Below, one piece after another: positions 20,568-20,934 of a stretch of 20,934 nt of DNA. Each line of letters starts with the position of its first letter. The stretch's first letter is position 1. This stretch comes from Silene noctiflora (Eukaryota; Streptophyta; Magnoliopsida; Caryophyllales; Caryophyllaceae): assembly GCA_009801015.1 (NCBI GenBank), contig VHZZ01011124.1, forward strand, positions 27,569 through 48,502, in the 5' to 3' direction. The notes below the pieces were generated by a model that searched no databases, was not told where the DNA came from, and saw only the letters and a list, made by a program, of their open reading frames with translations. Position numbers and translations under genes: made by a program.

Positions 20568-20934
20568 GATGTGCACATTAATGGCTTGAGTTATGGAGGG
20601 ACACGTGAAGTTGAGTCACGTCGTCTCGCAGGGGATCCGAGTCGCTCTCGGGCCCGGTACCACCGGTGTGTCCAGAGTACCTTCTTACCGGCTGCGGTCC
20701 GACTATTTTGGTGGACGGTGATACGGTGCCGTTACCGGGTTGTGGGTACGGTTGGGTGTGTCCCGGTACCGGTCTGGTGGAATTAATAGTTGTGTCTCAT
20801 GCATCGAGTTGTCATATTTTATAACCTCATTTCATTGTTTTGTCTTATATGTTTATATTATCGAAACTGACCGTTTGTGGCTTATGTTAATTGTCACCTA
20901 TTTCCGGGGTGGCCTGTGTCGATCCATATGATAT

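Larger units (their letters stand above)
19475..20934 (+). mobile_element. LTR-like retroelement sequence with palindrome array (right copy, runs off the window)
   Basis: It begins TGTAATATCCGTAT, like the start of many plant Ty3/gypsy (Tekay-type) LTRs, directly at the broken edge of a copia RNase H remnant. From about 19600 to 20630 it matches the inverse of 1-1200. The array of palindromes at 19638-19790 is followed by a pyrimidine-rich stretch, an AT-rich region with GGTTAATCCTACTC, and two hairpins at 20499-20567. No gag, primer binding site or LTR end is seen before the window ends, so the LTR would be at least 1.46 kb or the copy is partial. Confidence 0.55.

Overview
The window is plant nuclear DNA. 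The evidence is two spliced genes with GT-AG introns coding for plant-type proteins (an RGG-tailed Alba protein and cytosolic ribosomal protein L3/uL3), a Ty1/copia LTR retrotransposon primed by initiator tRNA-Met, Stowaway-like MITEs, a solo LTR and several decayed LTR fragments. The protein sequences point to a eudicot. The abundant ACTCGGTCGAGT-type palindromes make me think of Caryophyllales, but that is an impression and not proved here.

Layout: 1-1250 is part of a long LTR-like repeat on the minus strand carrying an array of 12-bp palindromes; a related copy lies inverted at 19475-20934. 1250-2216 holds low-complexity TCC-rich DNA and the 3' end of another LTR (about 1710-1995). 2222-7141 is a full-length copia element on the minus strand (252-bp LTRs, 5-bp target duplication, primer binding site, polypurine tract). 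Its gag-pol is broken by stops, frame changes and a 22-bp tandem duplication. 7147-8617 is AT-rich DNA with a possible MITE and the probable leader of the next gene. 8618-11079 is an eight-exon Alba-domain/RGG gene on the plus strand. 11080-12686 is mostly untranslated and intergenic. 12687-15317 is a five-exon uL3 gene on the minus strand, whose promoter region (15743-15842) has a TATA box, telo-boxes and site II motifs. 15956-17260 looks like a non-autonomous DNA transposon with CGTCGACG-bearing inverted ends. 17295-18770 is a solo LTR with a perfect 5-bp target duplication. 18940-19474 is a decayed copia 3' end, apparently interrupted at 19475 by the right-hand LTR-like repeat.

The two real genes are convergent. 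Both encode RNA-associated proteins (translation and mRNA binding), but nothing in the sequence shows that they are functionally coupled. The most unusual signal is that two apparently unrelated LTR families (three loci) carry the same 12-bp palindrome, ACTCGRYCGAGT, at about 20-bp spacing. One unresolved base (N) is at 18336.
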